Source: Mucilaginibacter sp. KACC 22063
Lineage (GTDB): Bacteria > Bacteroidota > Bacteroidia > Sphingobacteriales > Sphingobacteriaceae
NCBI RefSeq assembly: GCF_028736115.1
Contig: NZ_CP117877.1
Coordinates: forward strand, 1,302,001-1,366,000
Length of the DNA stretch: 64,000 nucleotides
Direction of reading: 5' to 3'
The position numbers and the translations under genes are program-made. Under the pieces are notes generated by a model that saw only the letters and a program-made list of their open reading frames with translations, did no database searches and was not told where the DNA came from. This document shows, piece by piece, positions 44,390 to 53,986 of this stretch (its first letter is position 1; the number at the start of each line of letters is the position of its first letter).

Positions 44390-45562
44390 TCAATTATCAA
44401 GCTTAGCCCTGGTGGCCAATATTGTTACGCACGAACCCATGATGGCAATGAAAGTGAATGATGCCCTTAGCGTAAATGCGCCTGCTAAAAAGCCAATGGT
44501 AGGCGGCCCGATCAGGAAACCTACAAAGCTAATTGTAGATACGGCTGCAATTGCTGTACCTGCCGACATTGTTTTTGATTTACCTGCTGCACTGTAAACC
44601 AGCGGAACAACTGAAGATACGCCAAACCCAACTAATAGAAAACCGATAATAGCCGTGATGAGGTGAGGAAATGCCACTGCCACTGCCAGGCCGGTAGCTG
44701 TAAGTGCACCGCTAAGTTGCAAAGTGCGTTTAAGCCCGAATTTATGCGCAAACCAGTCGGCAATAAAGCGCCCCGATGCCATAGTAAGCATAAATGCGGT
44801 ATAACCTGCGCCTATCCAGGCTTTATCAGCCATGATGATCTTTTTAAAATAGATCACGCTCCAGTCAAACATAGCCCCCTCACATATCATAGAACAAAAG
44901 CCGATAAGGCCAAGCTTGATCAGCGAGCGGTCTGGCATTATGAAGGCCGGTGTTTCAGCGTTTTTATTACGGTCGTTATGCAGGTTTTTCCAGCATAAAA
45001 TAACAGCTGCCGTAGTTATTGATGCAATGATTGTGAAGTGATAGATGGGCGCAATGCTTTTAGCGATCATAAAAGTACCTATACCTGCGCCAGCAAAACC
45101 TGCAAGACTCCACAACCCATGGAAGGATGCCATAATAGGCTTAGTGTATAGTTTTTCAGTAGCAATGGCCTGCGTATTTACAGCAATATTGGTCATGTTA
45201 CCTGCAAAGCCAAAACATACCAGTATTACGATAAGATAAAAAACCTGGTTTACACTGCCAAGGCCAATCAGGGCAACAGCATAAATAATTAATGCAACAG
45301 AGAGCATGCGGCGGCTTCCGATTTTATTTACCAGCCATCCAGAAACGGGTAACGAAATCATCAACCCCGTAGGCAACGCAAGTAGCACGCCCCCTAAAGC
45401 AGCATCGTTAAGAGAAAGCTTTTGTTGTATAGTTGCTATACGCGATGCCCAGCTGGCAAAGCACAAGCCAGCCATAAAAAACATGGCGCCAACCGCCGCA
45501 CGTATAATTTTAGCTTTAAAAGTTTTTGCACGAGTATAAGCCGCATTAGTTTCGCTTTGCAT
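44390..45562 (-). CDS. MFS transporter
   Basis: 390 residues with 12 predicted transmembrane helices. Signals include GLCFASWASRIATIQQKLSLNDAALGGVLLALPTGLMISLPVSGWLVNKIGSRRML between helices 1 and 3, which contains the loop 2-3 motif typical of major facilitator proteins. The ALPTGLMIS/GWLVNKIGSR pattern resembles sugar or drug permeases of the FucP/YfkF kind. Substrate unknown. A -7 box lies 19 nt upstream. Divergent from the pirin gene. Confidence 0.85.
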   Translation of the reverse strand: MQSETNAAYTRAKTFKAKIIRAAVGAMFFMAGLCFASWASRIATIQQKLSLNDAALGGVLLALPTGLMISLPVSGWLVNKIGSRRMLSVALIIYAVALIGLGSVNQVFYLIVILVCFGFAGNMTNIAVNTQAIATEKLYTKPIMASFHGLWSLAGFAGAGIGTFMIAKSIAPIYHFTIIASITTAAVILCWKNLHNDRNKNAETPAFIMPDRSLIKLGLIGFCSMICEGAMFDWSVIYFKKIIMADKAWIGAGYTAFMLTMASGRFIADWFAHKFGLKRTLQLSGALTATGLAVAVAFPHLITAIIGFLLVGFGVSSVVPLVYSAAGKSKTMSAGTAIAAVSTISFVGFLIGPPTIGFLAGAFTLRASFTFIAIMGSCVTILATRAKLDN

Positions 45563-45580
45563 AATTTTGCTTAGTTGTTA

Positions 45581-45588
45581 CAAAAATA
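45581..45588 (-). promoter_or_regulatory. -7 box TATTTTTG for the MFS gene
   Basis: An exact TAnnTTTG on the minus strand ending 19 nt before the ATG at 45562. Confidence 0.45.
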
Positions 45589-45651
45589 CATTTACTTAAA
45601 CTTGGTTTTACTGTTATTGAAACAATACAACCAATAAATAATTAAGCTTTT

Positions 45652-46506
45652 ATGGCACAAGTAGTAAAAATCTATAAGGCTGTTGATGCACACATGGGCG
45701 ACCTGATCACCTATCGTGCTTTACCGACACAATATATCGATTACATTGATCCTTTTTTGTTTTTAAATCATCATGGCCCGCAGGTGTATAAACCGCATAA
45801 CCGTGGACTACCTTTCGGCCCACACCCGCACAGGGGTATGGAAACCGTTACTTTCATGATCGACGGTGATATCTCGCATAAAGATAACAGCGGGCACGAA
45901 AGCGTGATTGGTTCAGGCGGTATACAGTACATGCGTGCAGGTCGCGGTGTTATCCACTCTGAAGTATCGTCGGATGAATTTAAGCAAAATGGCGGTCCGC
46001 TCGAAATTTTGCAGCTATGGCTTAACCTGCCTGCCCGTTTAAAAATGTCGGAGCCTTTTTATATCGGTAAGCAAAAGGAAGAGATACCGGTAGTGAAATC
46101 AGATGATGGAAGGGTAGAGGCAGACCTGATCTTCGGTGATTGGGATGGACAAAAAGCCGCACTCGAATCTGAAACCGGGTTGCATTTCAACGTAATCAGA
46201 TTTCAGCCGGAAGGAAAGATTACTATTACTGTACCGGCGGGGAACAATATTTTCTTTTACGTTGTGCGTGGCGAGGTAACAGCCAACGGTACAGCAGTTA
46301 AAGCTTTGCACCTGGCAGAATTTGATACCACTGGCGGCGAACTCACTTTGTCGGCAGATACAGAAAGTATTGTGCTATTTGGTTATGCACATCCATTTAA
46401 CGAGCCTATAGTTGCCCAAGGCCCGTTTGTAATGAATACCGAACAGGAAATAGTTGAAGCTTATCGCGACTATCAGATGGGAAAATTCGGCGACTGGCAG
46501 CATTAA
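45652..46506 (+). CDS. Pirin family protein
   Basis: 284 residues, bicupin. The pirin metal-binding motif is visible as PHPHRGMETVTFMIDGDISHKDN, with the downstream Glu in GVIHSEVSS. Pirins can have quercetinase activity or act as redox-sensitive regulators. The role here is unknown. Ends 7 nt from the convergent argH stop. Confidence 0.9.
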   Translation: MAQVVKIYKAVDAHMGDLITYRALPTQYIDYIDPFLFLNHHGPQVYKPHNRGLPFGPHPHRGMETVTFMIDGDISHKDNSGHESVIGSGGIQYMRAGRGVIHSEVSSDEFKQNGGPLEILQLWLNLPARLKMSEPFYIGKQKEEIPVVKSDDGRVEADLIFGDWDGQKAALESETGLHFNVIRFQPEGKITITVPAGNNIFFYVVRGEVTANGTAVKALHLAEFDTTGGELTLSADTESIVLFGYAHPFNEPIVAQGPFVMNTEQEIVEAYRDYQMGKFGDWQH

Positions 46507-46513
46507 GCCGCCT

Positions 46514-47848
46514 TTAGCTTACTAAATCGTTTATCGCCTGCTGCACTTTATCAAAATTAAAGCTTTGCAGCATGGCGTTCATGTTAGCTACAATTTTATC
46601 GTTGTTCAGGTTGCCTATACTGCCTTCGTGCGTGTGATTCACTTCTTTAGCCGGGTCAAATTCGCCGCGCTCGATGGCTAAGCCAACTTGCTTATAAGCA
46701 TCACGGAATGGTGTTCCGCTTAACACCAGGCGGTTCACTTCGTCAACACTGAACAGATAAGTATATTTCGGGTCGTTAAGGATATCTGTTTTAACGGTGA
46801 CATGCTGCAGCATAAAGGTAGCCATCTCCAGGCATTGGCGAAGCTCGGCAAATGCCGGGAACAGCAATTCTTTTAATAACTGCATTTCGCGGTGATAGCC
46901 TGATGGTAAGTTGGTGGTCATCATTGCTACATCATTTGGCAATGCCTGCAAGCGGTTGCAGCGGCCACGCATAATTTCCCAAACGTCCGGGTTTTTTTTG
47001 TGCGGCATAATGCTTGATCCGGTTGTAAGATTTGCAGGATAGCTTACAAATGCAAAGTTCTGGCTAAGGTAAAGCACCTGGTCCATAGCCATACGGCCCA
47101 GTGTAGCTGCAACAGCAGATATAGCCTGTGCAATAATGCGTTCGGTTTTACCACGGCCCATTTGTGCATAAACTACATTATAGTTCAAATCTTCAAAACC
47201 TAAAAGGTTTGTTGTAAGCGTACGGTTAAGCGGAAAGGAAGACCCATAACCGGCAGCAGAACCAAGCGGATTTTTATTGGTGATATTCCAAGCCGCACGT
47301 ACAAGCTCAAGGTCATCAACCAGGCTTTCTGCATACGCGCCAAACCATAAACCAAAGGACGATGGCATAGCTACCTGTAAATGGGTGTAGCCGGGTAATA
47401 ATACATCCTTATGTTTTTCGCTTAGTTCGATCAGCAATTCAAACAATTGGTGGGTTGCCTCAACTGTTTGCTGTAACTCGTTCCGAAAAAAAAGTTTAAG
47501 GTCTACCAGCACCTGGTCATTACGAGAGCGACCGCTATGTATTTTTTTACCGGCATCGCCAATACGGCGGGTAAGCAGCAGTTCAACCTGCGAGTGTACG
47601 TCCTCCACATCAGCTTCAATCAGGAAATCCCCGTTTTGTACCTGCTGGTAAATAGTTTTCAATTCCTGCTGTACTTTTTCAAGGTCCTCGTCTTCAAGCA
47701 AACCAATGGTATTAAGCATACGGGTATGCGCCAATGATCCTAAAACATCAAAAGCTGCCATCTGGTTGTCTAACTCGCGGTCTTTACCTACGGTAAACTG
47801 ATCTACCAGCTGATTTACATCCGTATCTTTTTGCCAAAGTTTGCTCAT
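46514..47848 (-). CDS. argH: Argininosuccinate lyase
   Basis: 444 residues from the ATG at 47848 (a longer frame from 47881 passes over the promoter-like word and lacks family support). Fumarase/aspartase superfamily: HSGRSRNDQV, VALPGYTHLQ-like DVLLPGYTHLQVAMP and the signature GSSIMPHKKNPD with the catalytic Ser. Last step of arginine synthesis. The other arg genes are not adjacent, but an ArgE-like M20 deacylase is at the right end of the window. CATCTTTG on the minus strand (47860-47853) ends 5 nt before the ATG. Confidence 0.93.
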   Translation of the reverse strand: MSKLWQKDTDVNQLVDQFTVGKDRELDNQMAAFDVLGSLAHTRMLNTIGLLEDEDLEKVQQELKTIYQQVQNGDFLIEADVEDVHSQVELLLTRRIGDAGKKIHSGRSRNDQVLVDLKLFFRNELQQTVEATHQLFELLIELSEKHKDVLLPGYTHLQVAMPSSFGLWFGAYAESLVDDLELVRAAWNITNKNPLGSAAGYGSSFPLNRTLTTNLLGFEDLNYNVVYAQMGRGKTERIIAQAISAVAATLGRMAMDQVLYLSQNFAFVSYPANLTTGSSIMPHKKNPDVWEIMRGRCNRLQALPNDVAMMTTNLPSGYHREMQLLKELLFPAFAELRQCLEMATFMLQHVTVKTDILNDPKYTYLFSVDEVNRLVLSGTPFRDAYKQVGLAIERGEFDPAKEVNHTHEGSIGNLNNDKIVANMNAMLQSFNFDKVQQAINDLVS

Positions 47849-47852
47849 GTTG

Positions 47853-47860
47853 CAAAGATG
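47853..47860 (-). promoter_or_regulatory. -7-like box CATCTTTG touching the argH start
   Basis: One mismatch to TAnnTTTG. It ends 5 nt before the argH ATG, the same spacing as at the Crp/Fnr and DUF551 genes. Confidence 0.35.
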
Positions 47861-47920
47861 TAAAAAAGGTTTGAGAGACAATAATCAAGATTAAACACTT
47901 CAATCCTTACGGTTGAAAAA

Positions 47921-48841
47921 CTAAAATAACGTAGGAGGTTCGTCATTAAGAAAATGCGGCCGGCGAATATTGGTTCCCAATGTGGCATTCAGTTTCTCAA
48001 TGGTGTAGTCGGCCAGTTCGGGCGAGTAGCGCTCATTGTGCTGGTGCATGAAGAACCAAAGCGACTGCAATCCTTCATCAGCCCATTTTTTAATACGCTC
48101 CACCCATTCATCAACACGGGTGTAATCGGTTGGGATTAAGCCATTGCCCACATAACGGATAAAAGCATGTGGCGTTGGCAGATTCATATGTACACAATCG
48201 CGGCGGCCGGTTGCATCAGTAATCACCGACCCGATATTGAGGTCGTGTAATAACTTAAAAATATCCTTGTCTGTGCCTGCTGTGTTAAACCATTCTTTGT
48301 GCCTTACCTCCACGTATACGGGTACATCGGTAGGTAAGTGTTCCAGGTAGGCTTTGAGTTCGGGATAACTTTTCGGTGTAAAGTTATCGCTCAATTGCAA
48401 AAACAAGGGGCCAAGCTTATCGCCGAAAGCCAGTATTCCGTTGTAAAATTGAGTAGTAACCTCTTCAGCATTTTTTAAGCGGCGTATGTGGCTAATGCTT
48501 TGCGAAAACTTGGGGCAAAATTTAAAATGCGGATTAGCTTGTGCCTTCTCTGCCCACTTAGCTATGGTTTCGGGCGGGTAAACGTTATAGAAAGTGGCAT
48601 TCAGTTCAATAGAATCAAAGTGCTTTACATATTCGTCCAGGAAATTAGCTTCTTTGGTTTTGGGCGGATAGATTTGGCCAACCCATTCTTTTCTTCCCCA
48701 TTTGGCACACCCCACATAAGCCTGTAAAGGCTTATTGTTTTTGTTTTCCTTTAATGTTTTTGCGGTTAAAGCGGTATCGGGCGGTAAAATAAAATGATCA
48801 TGTAGTAAGCCTTGTGCATCCTCAACTTTCCCAAATTCCAT
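47921..48841 (-). CDS. DUF72 family protein
   Basis: 306 residues, TIM-barrel DUF72: YVGCAKWGRKEWVGQIYPPKTKEANFLDEYVKHFDSIELNATFYNVYPPETIAKWA is the diagnostic N-terminal part. Conserved but of unknown enzymatic function. It has been proposed to bind or act on nucleic acids or sugars without proof. 72 nt upstream of argH on the same strand, so argH may also be read from it. Confidence 0.88.
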   Translation of the reverse strand: MEFGKVEDAQGLLHDHFILPPDTALTAKTLKENKNNKPLQAYVGCAKWGRKEWVGQIYPPKTKEANFLDEYVKHFDSIELNATFYNVYPPETIAKWAEKAQANPHFKFCPKFSQSISHIRRLKNAEEVTTQFYNGILAFGDKLGPLFLQLSDNFTPKSYPELKAYLEHLPTDVPVYVEVRHKEWFNTAGTDKDIFKLLHDLNIGSVITDATGRRDCVHMNLPTPHAFIRYVGNGLIPTDYTRVDEWVERIKKWADEGLQSLWFFMHQHNERYSPELADYTIEKLNATLGTNIRRPHFLNDEPPTLF

Positions 48842-48937
48842 ATCCTGATTTTAAAAACATGAAGATACTGGTTTGCAACTGATTTATACAATAGGCATGT
48901 AGCTTTGCCCTAATATTTAGCTTCACCCCAATATTCT

Positions 48938-49052
48938 GCCTCACCCCAACCCTCTCCAAAGGAGAGGGACTCATAAACTTATGCAATGTTCAGAAATTAA
49001 AGTCCTCTCTCCTCCGCAGGAGTCCTTTGGACTGGATAGGATTAGGTGAGGC
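48938..49052. repeat. Composite G/C-rich intergenic repeat (family B, copy 2)
   Basis: Left half: GCCTCACCCC, then hairpin CCCTCTCC-AAA-GGAGAGGG (48950-48968). Right half: AAGTCCTCTCTCCTCC, AGGAGTCC, GGATTAGGTGAGGC. Outer ends GCCTCACC (48938-48945) and GGTGAGGC (49045-49052) are perfectly inverted. It occupies most of the 369-nt gap 48842-49210; the remainder shows nothing else. Confidence 0.8.
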
Positions 49053-49210
49053 TCTATTTATTTTTTTTATCTCACTTAACAGCTTGATTATTTGTTACTT
49101 GATTATCGGGTCATGCGTTATCCGACCTCAAAAAGCATTCAATACTGTCACTTCTGAAAATGGCCTGTGTCTTTTTAAAATAGAAATAACCAAAACTATT
49201 GACACAGCCT

Positions 49211-51634
49211 ATGAAAAAACTACTATTCACAATAACCATGTTCTGCACGGCATTGGCATTGCATGCGCAAGTCACGGCCAATAAAGGAATAATTAAAGGG
49301 GTTATAATCGATTCTGCAAAAAACAGCGCGATGGGTTATGCAACCGTATCTGTAAGCGATGCTGAAACCAAACTGCCTGTTAAAAGCAGCCTGACAAAAG
49401 ACAATGGCAGTTTTGAACTGAGCGGCTTGCCACTTAAAAAGTATGTTTTAACCGTTGTGTCTGTAGGCTACCAAACAAAAACTATTGCCAGTATCGACCT
49501 TAAATTAGCTGAAGACGGGACGATGAATTTAACCCGGATTTTATTATCAGCATCTACCAGCCAGCTTAATGAAGTGAAGATTACTTCGACCAAACCTTTG
49601 GTTAAGCAGGAGATTGACCGTATCAGCTATGATGTACAGGCAGACCCGGAAAGCAAGGCGCAGACTGCTATGGATATGCTGCGTAAGCTGCCGTTGGTTA
49701 GTGTTGATGGCGACGATAACATACAATTGCAGGGCAGCGGCAGTTACCGCATATTTATTAACGGAAAACCGTCGGCTTTGCTGGCCAGTAACCCGAAAGA
49801 TGTTTTACGATCAATGCCGGCAAGTACCATAGTAAAAATAGAGGTAATAACTACGCCTCCTGCAAAATATGATGCCGAGGGTTTGGCGGGTATCATTAAC
49901 ATTATCACCACCAAAGCCACAAGCGATGGCTATAATGGAACGTTGTCAAGCCGGGTTAACAGCCGTTGGGGGCCAAACATCAACTTAACAGCTACCGCTA
50001 AAAAAGGTAAGTTTGGTATATCTGGTTATTTGGGCACTGGCAGGCAATTTAATAACAGCACCGGTTATGATAGTTACCGGCAAACTTATTCGCCCGCATC
50101 AATGCTGGTACAAAACGGTACCAATAGTTGGGGCGGACACTACGTTTATGGTAGTACAGAGTTAAGCTACGAAATTGATACCCTGAACCTGTTAACGGCA
50201 TCGCTGAATTACAACAACGGAAAGTTTACCGAGGATTACGACCGCTATACCACTTTTACAAGTAACGCGCCTTTGTCAGCCTATCGCTTGCTAAATGATG
50301 GAAATAACAGTTGGAATGGTACCGACCTGAGCCTGAATTACCAGTTAGGATTTAAGCGTAACAAACAGCAATTACTAACCGCATCATACAGATACGTTTA
50401 CTCGGCAAATGGACAGGCAAGCACCGTAGTTGCCGAAGACAGGGTTAATTACAGTATCCCAAACTATAATCAACAAAATGATGCAGGTACACGGGAACAT
50501 ACCTTTCAGTTGGATTATGTACATCCTTTAAAAGACCTTACCATAGAGGCGGGTGCAAAAGCCATTTTGCGCAATAACTTTAGCAATACCAATAATTTTA
50601 ACCTGGATACTTTAAACAACGTAGTGCAGTATATACCTACTGCTGCCAATGATTTTACTTATCACCAAAATGTTTACAGCGCTTACAATTCATATACTTA
50701 TAAGATCCCAAACTGGACATTTAAGGGAGGCGCGCGTTTTGAATATACACACGTGGATGCTGATTTTTCTGCTACAAGTAGTTCGCTTAATATGAACTAC
50801 AGTAACCTGGTTCCCTCGCTTTCGATCATGAGGAGCTTTAAGAAAAATCAAAGCTTAACTTTTGGATATACTAACCGGTTAGAGCGTCCGGGTATATGGC
50901 AGCTAAACCCGTTTGTTGATCGTACCAACCCGCAGATCATCAGCACAGGTAACCCTAATTTGCGGCCGGTGGTGAGTAATTTGTTTGAATTGAGCTATAC
51001 AAAATCAGGAGTGGGAACCATAAGCACCCGCTTAAGTTATATGTACAGCAATAATTCCATAGTAAGCGTTACCAGATTGCTGTCAGATACATTGACGCTA
51101 AATACTTATGAAAATGCCGGAAAAAATAAAATAGCCCGCTGGAATATTAATGGCAATTATCCTTTAGGAAAAAAATTGAACATCAATTTTAATACAGGCT
51201 TATTTTACGTGTGGATAAACGGAACTTACAACGGAACCTTTTATAGTAACAAAGGACCTCGTACGAATAGTTTCGCCAACCTAACTTACAAACCCGGAAA
51301 TGACTGGACAGTTGGTGCATCCGGTGGGTATAACCGCAGGCTTATCTTTTTACAGGGCGGATCAAATGATTTTTATTACAGCTCGTTTAGCGTAGGTAAA
51401 AGTTTCCTGAAGAAAAATCTAACGCTTACTGCAATTACTAATAATCCCTGGGCAAATCATTATAGCTATAAGCAATTTACATCCACGCCCGACTTTTATC
51501 AGCAGATCGTCAATCACCAGCTATACCGTACTTTCAGCTTTAGTGTAAGCTATAAATTTGGTAAGCTGAGCAGCGACATTAAGAAAAATCAACGTAGTAT
51601 CAACAACGATGATGTGAGCAGTAAAGGAAACTAA
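49211..51634 (+). CDS. TonB-receptor-like outer membrane beta-barrel protein with carboxypeptidase-like domain
   Basis: 807 residues from the ATG at 49211 (TTG at 49199 gives four extra residues). Signal peptide MKKLLFTITMFCTALALHAQ, carboxypeptidase regulatory-like domain (about 28-110: GIIKGVIIDSAKNSAMGYATVSV), plug (DVQADPESKAQTAMDMLRKLPLVSVDGDDNIQLQG; SGSYRIFINGKPS) and OMP_b-brl_3 barrel ending FSFSVSYKFGK. The same architecture as the protein at 25455-27905 but clearly diverged. No SusD partner. Substrate unknown. Confidence 0.88.
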   Translation: MKKLLFTITMFCTALALHAQVTANKGIIKGVIIDSAKNSAMGYATVSVSDAETKLPVKSSLTKDNGSFELSGLPLKKYVLTVVSVGYQTKTIASIDLKLAEDGTMNLTRILLSASTSQLNEVKITSTKPLVKQEIDRISYDVQADPESKAQTAMDMLRKLPLVSVDGDDNIQLQGSGSYRIFINGKPSALLASNPKDVLRSMPASTIVKIEVITTPPAKYDAEGLAGIINIITTKATSDGYNGTLSSRVNSRWGPNINLTATAKKGKFGISGYLGTGRQFNNSTGYDSYRQTYSPASMLVQNGTNSWGGHYVYGSTELSYEIDTLNLLTASLNYNNGKFTEDYDRYTTFTSNAPLSAYRLLNDGNNSWNGTDLSLNYQLGFKRNKQQLLTASYRYVYSANGQASTVVAEDRVNYSIPNYNQQNDAGTREHTFQLDYVHPLKDLTIEAGAKAILRNNFSNTNNFNLDTLNNVVQYIPTAANDFTYHQNVYSAYNSYTYKIPNWTFKGGARFEYTHVDADFSATSSSLNMNYSNLVPSLSIMRSFKKNQSLTFGYTNRLERPGIWQLNPFVDRTNPQIISTGNPNLRPVVSNLFELSYTKSGVGTISTRLSYMYSNNSIVSVTRLLSDTLTLNTYENAGKNKIARWNINGNYPLGKKLNINFNTGLFYVWINGTYNGTFYSNKGPRTNSFANLTYKPGNDWTVGASGGYNRRLIFLQGGSNDFYYSSFSVGKSFLKKNLTLTAITNNPWANHYSYKQFTSTPDFYQQIVNHQLYRTFSFSVSYKFGKLSSDIKKNQRSINNDDVSSKGN

Positions 51635-51645
51635 TAGTAACCATA

Positions 51646-51686
51646 TTAAATAGATAAGGCTGCCATTGGCAGCCTTATCTATTTAA
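51646..51686. terminator. Bidirectional terminator between the barrel gene and galM
   Basis: A perfect 19-bp stem (51646-51664 with 51668-51686, loop ATT). It contains the galM stop codon (51683-51685) and starts 11 nt after the barrel gene's stop. T-rich ends on both strands. Confidence 0.88.
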
Positions 51687-52867
51687 TGGAATTTACGCTC
51701 GAATTGATATAGCGTTAAGCTTTTGTAAGTTTTGCCAGGTTCCAAAACAGTAGATGGAAATTCCGGCTTGTTTGGCGAATCAGGGAAGTGCTGCGTTTCA
51801 AGACAAAAAGCAGTGCGGAAATCATCCGGATGGCCGCCCTTCATTTTGTACGCGCCTTTCATAAAGTTGCCGGTATAAAACTGCATGCCTGGCTCGGTGG
51901 TAAATACCTTCATAATTAAGCCGCTTTGGTCGCCAATTACAGTAGCTACAGGTATTTGTGTGTTATGCTTGTTTAATACATAGTTATGGTCATAGCCGTT
52001 TGCAATCTTGAGCTGTTCGTTATCTTTATTGATACGGTCGCCTATAGGTAAGGGTGCCCTGAAATCGAACGGGGTTTCTTTTAAACTGGCCAGCTTACCG
52101 GTAGGTATCAGATTTTTATCAACCGGGGTGTACTCATCGGCATTGATCTGCATTACGTGTTTTAAAATATCGCCGCTTCCCCAGCCATTTAAATTAAAGT
52201 AAGCATGGTTGGTAAGGTTTACTACCGTTTTTTTATCGGTAGTAGCTTGGTACATAATTTCAAGGCTGTTATAACGGGTAACGCTGTAAGTTACTTTTAC
52301 ATCAAGGTTGCCTGGGAAGCCTTCTTCCATATCAGCCGAGTGATAGGTAAGTACAAGCTGATGCTCATTAGGTTGCTCGGCATCCCAAACCTTTGAATCA
52401 AAACCAACTTTACCGCCATGCAGTGTATTTGGCGCGTTATTTATAAACAAGTTATAATCTTTACCATCCAATTTAAAATGGCCATTGGCAATGCGGTTGC
52501 CGTAGCGGCCTATTAAAGCACCATAATAGTTACTTGTTGATTCCTGGTAGCCTTTCAAATTATCAAACCCCGCAACAACGTCTACCATCTTATTGTTCTG
52601 ATCTTTAACCAGCAGGCTTACAATGCGCCCGCCATAATTAGTGATGGCGGCCTGCATGCCGTTCTTTCCTTTTAAAATGTACAGCTTAACCTGCTTGCCG
52701 TCTATAGTCTGTTCAAATCCTGACGGGGATGGTAGCGCCTTATCGGTAGTGATACTGTCGGTCATTGTCGAATTATTTTTTACAGTGTTTTTGCAAGATG
52801 AAATAGTACCGGCAATTACACCCAGCACGATCATTAAATTTTTAGGTTTAAACTGTAGCAGATGCAT
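51683..52867 (-). CDS. galM: Aldose 1-epimerase (mutarotase), lipoprotein
   Basis: 394 residues from the ATG at 52867. The N-terminus MHLLQFKPKNLMIVLGVIAGTISSCKN is a lipoprotein signal with lipobox Cys, so the enzyme is membrane-anchored and periplasmic. A longer frame to 52906 would extend before the signal. GalM features: GKVGFDSKVWD, NLTNHAYFNLNG (catalytic His), DEYTPVDKNLIPTG, AFCLETQHFPDSPN (catalytic Glu). Interconverts alpha and beta anomers of aldoses. Periplasmic mutarotases usually prepare sugars for uptake. Confidence 0.9.
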   Translation of the reverse strand: MHLLQFKPKNLMIVLGVIAGTISSCKNTVKNNSTMTDSITTDKALPSPSGFEQTIDGKQVKLYILKGKNGMQAAITNYGGRIVSLLVKDQNNKMVDVVAGFDNLKGYQESTSNYYGALIGRYGNRIANGHFKLDGKDYNLFINNAPNTLHGGKVGFDSKVWDAEQPNEHQLVLTYHSADMEEGFPGNLDVKVTYSVTRYNSLEIMYQATTDKKTVVNLTNHAYFNLNGWGSGDILKHVMQINADEYTPVDKNLIPTGKLASLKETPFDFRAPLPIGDRINKDNEQLKIANGYDHNYVLNKHNTQIPVATVIGDQSGLIMKVFTTEPGMQFYTGNFMKGAYKMKGGHPDDFRTAFCLETQHFPDSPNKPEFPSTVLEPGKTYKSLTLYQFERKFH

Positions 52868-53068
52868 GATATGTTTTTTATAGGAAAATGAACTCCGATT
52901 TATCAATTTGGTTTCCGGTTTTCAATTTTAAATAAAATTATTGTCATTCCTACATTATTATTAATTAACTGCAATTGATGATAATGGCATAAATGTTGCC
53001 ATTTTATCAATAAAAGGAAACACTTAATAATAAGTTCATGATGTTTGCGTTTCTTTGCAACGTTAATA

Positions 53069-53986
53069 ATGCCGCAGCGTAAAATAAAAAAGAGAAAGAT
53101 TATACTTGTAGTCATGGTGGTTGCCATGTTCTTTGTGGCATATGCGCATCATCGTTTTGGCGACAAACCTGCTGAGGTAGGCCGCCTGCAGGATAAGGCA
53201 ATGGACGAAACTTCGGGTATTGTGGCATCAGCGGTTAATTCCGGGGTATTTTATGTACATAATGACAGCGGTGACACCAGTCGCTTTTTTGCAATCAACG
53301 AAAACGGCAAATTAAAAACCACCTATTATTTTAAAGGCAGCAGCGGTTCGCCGTTAGGCGTACAGGATTGCGAGGATATTGCAATAGGGCCGGGGCCTAT
53401 TAAAAACAAAAGTTATTTGTATCTGGGTGATATAGGTGATAACGGTGCGAGCCGCAAATACTTAACTATTTATCGTTTTGCCGAACCCAAGGTAGCTGCT
53501 GACTATAACCAGGTTGCCAATATAGAAACTGTTCCGTTATACCTGAAATATCCCGACGGGCCAAAGGATGCGGAAACAATGATGATTGACCCGCTTGAAA
53601 AATTGCTTTATATCGTATCAAAAAGAAAAGACTCGGTAAGTGTTTACACATCTCCGCTTACTTATAAAGCAGGGGATACGGTGACCATGACTTACCGGTG
53701 CAAACTGCACTTTAAAGGTTTGCAGCCGTTAAAGTGGATCACCGCCGGTGATATATCTGCTGATGGAAAGCAGATATTGTTAAAGAATTATGTTAACGTT
53801 TACTATTGGCGCCGCGAAGCTGGTGAACCTGTTTGGAAAGCCATGATGCGCAATGCGAAGGTGTTGGATTATGAACAAGAGAAGCAAGGCGAAGCCATTG
53901 GTTTCAGTCGCGATGGTAAAAGCTATTATACAACCAGCGAAGGGGTATTTGCACCTATATACAGGTATACCTCGCCTGGTTATTGA
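53069..53986 (+). CDS. Hypothetical membrane-anchored protein, possible beta-propeller
   Basis: 305 residues from the ATG at 53069, with a TTTCTTTG word 12 nt upstream that resembles the -7 box. Very basic N-terminus (MPQRKIKKRKIILVVMVVAMFFVAYA), a signal anchor. The remainder has repeated strand-turn patterns (ETSGIVASAVNSGVFYVHNDSGD, YLYLGDIGDNGASRKYLTIYRF, LLYIVSKRKDSVSVYTS, TAGDISADGKQILLKNY) that look like propeller blades facing the periplasm. I do not recognise a named family. Its end overlaps the convergent small gene by 7 nt. Confidence 0.7.
   Translation: MPQRKIKKRKIILVVMVVAMFFVAYAHHRFGDKPAEVGRLQDKAMDETSGIVASAVNSGVFYVHNDSGDTSRFFAINENGKLKTTYYFKGSSGSPLGVQDCEDIAIGPGPIKNKSYLYLGDIGDNGASRKYLTIYRFAEPKVAADYNQVANIETVPLYLKYPDGPKDAETMMIDPLEKLLYIVSKRKDSVSVYTSPLTYKAGDTVTMTYRCKLHFKGLQPLKWITAGDISADGKQILLKNYVNVYYWRREAGEPVWKAMMRNAKVLDYEQEKQGEAIGFSRDGKSYYTTSEGVFAPIYRYTSPGY

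Noticed and set aside
49027..49284. Plus-strand frame of 85 codons upstream of the barrel gene
   Set aside because: It begins in a family B repeat and overlaps the signal peptide region of the real gene in another frame.
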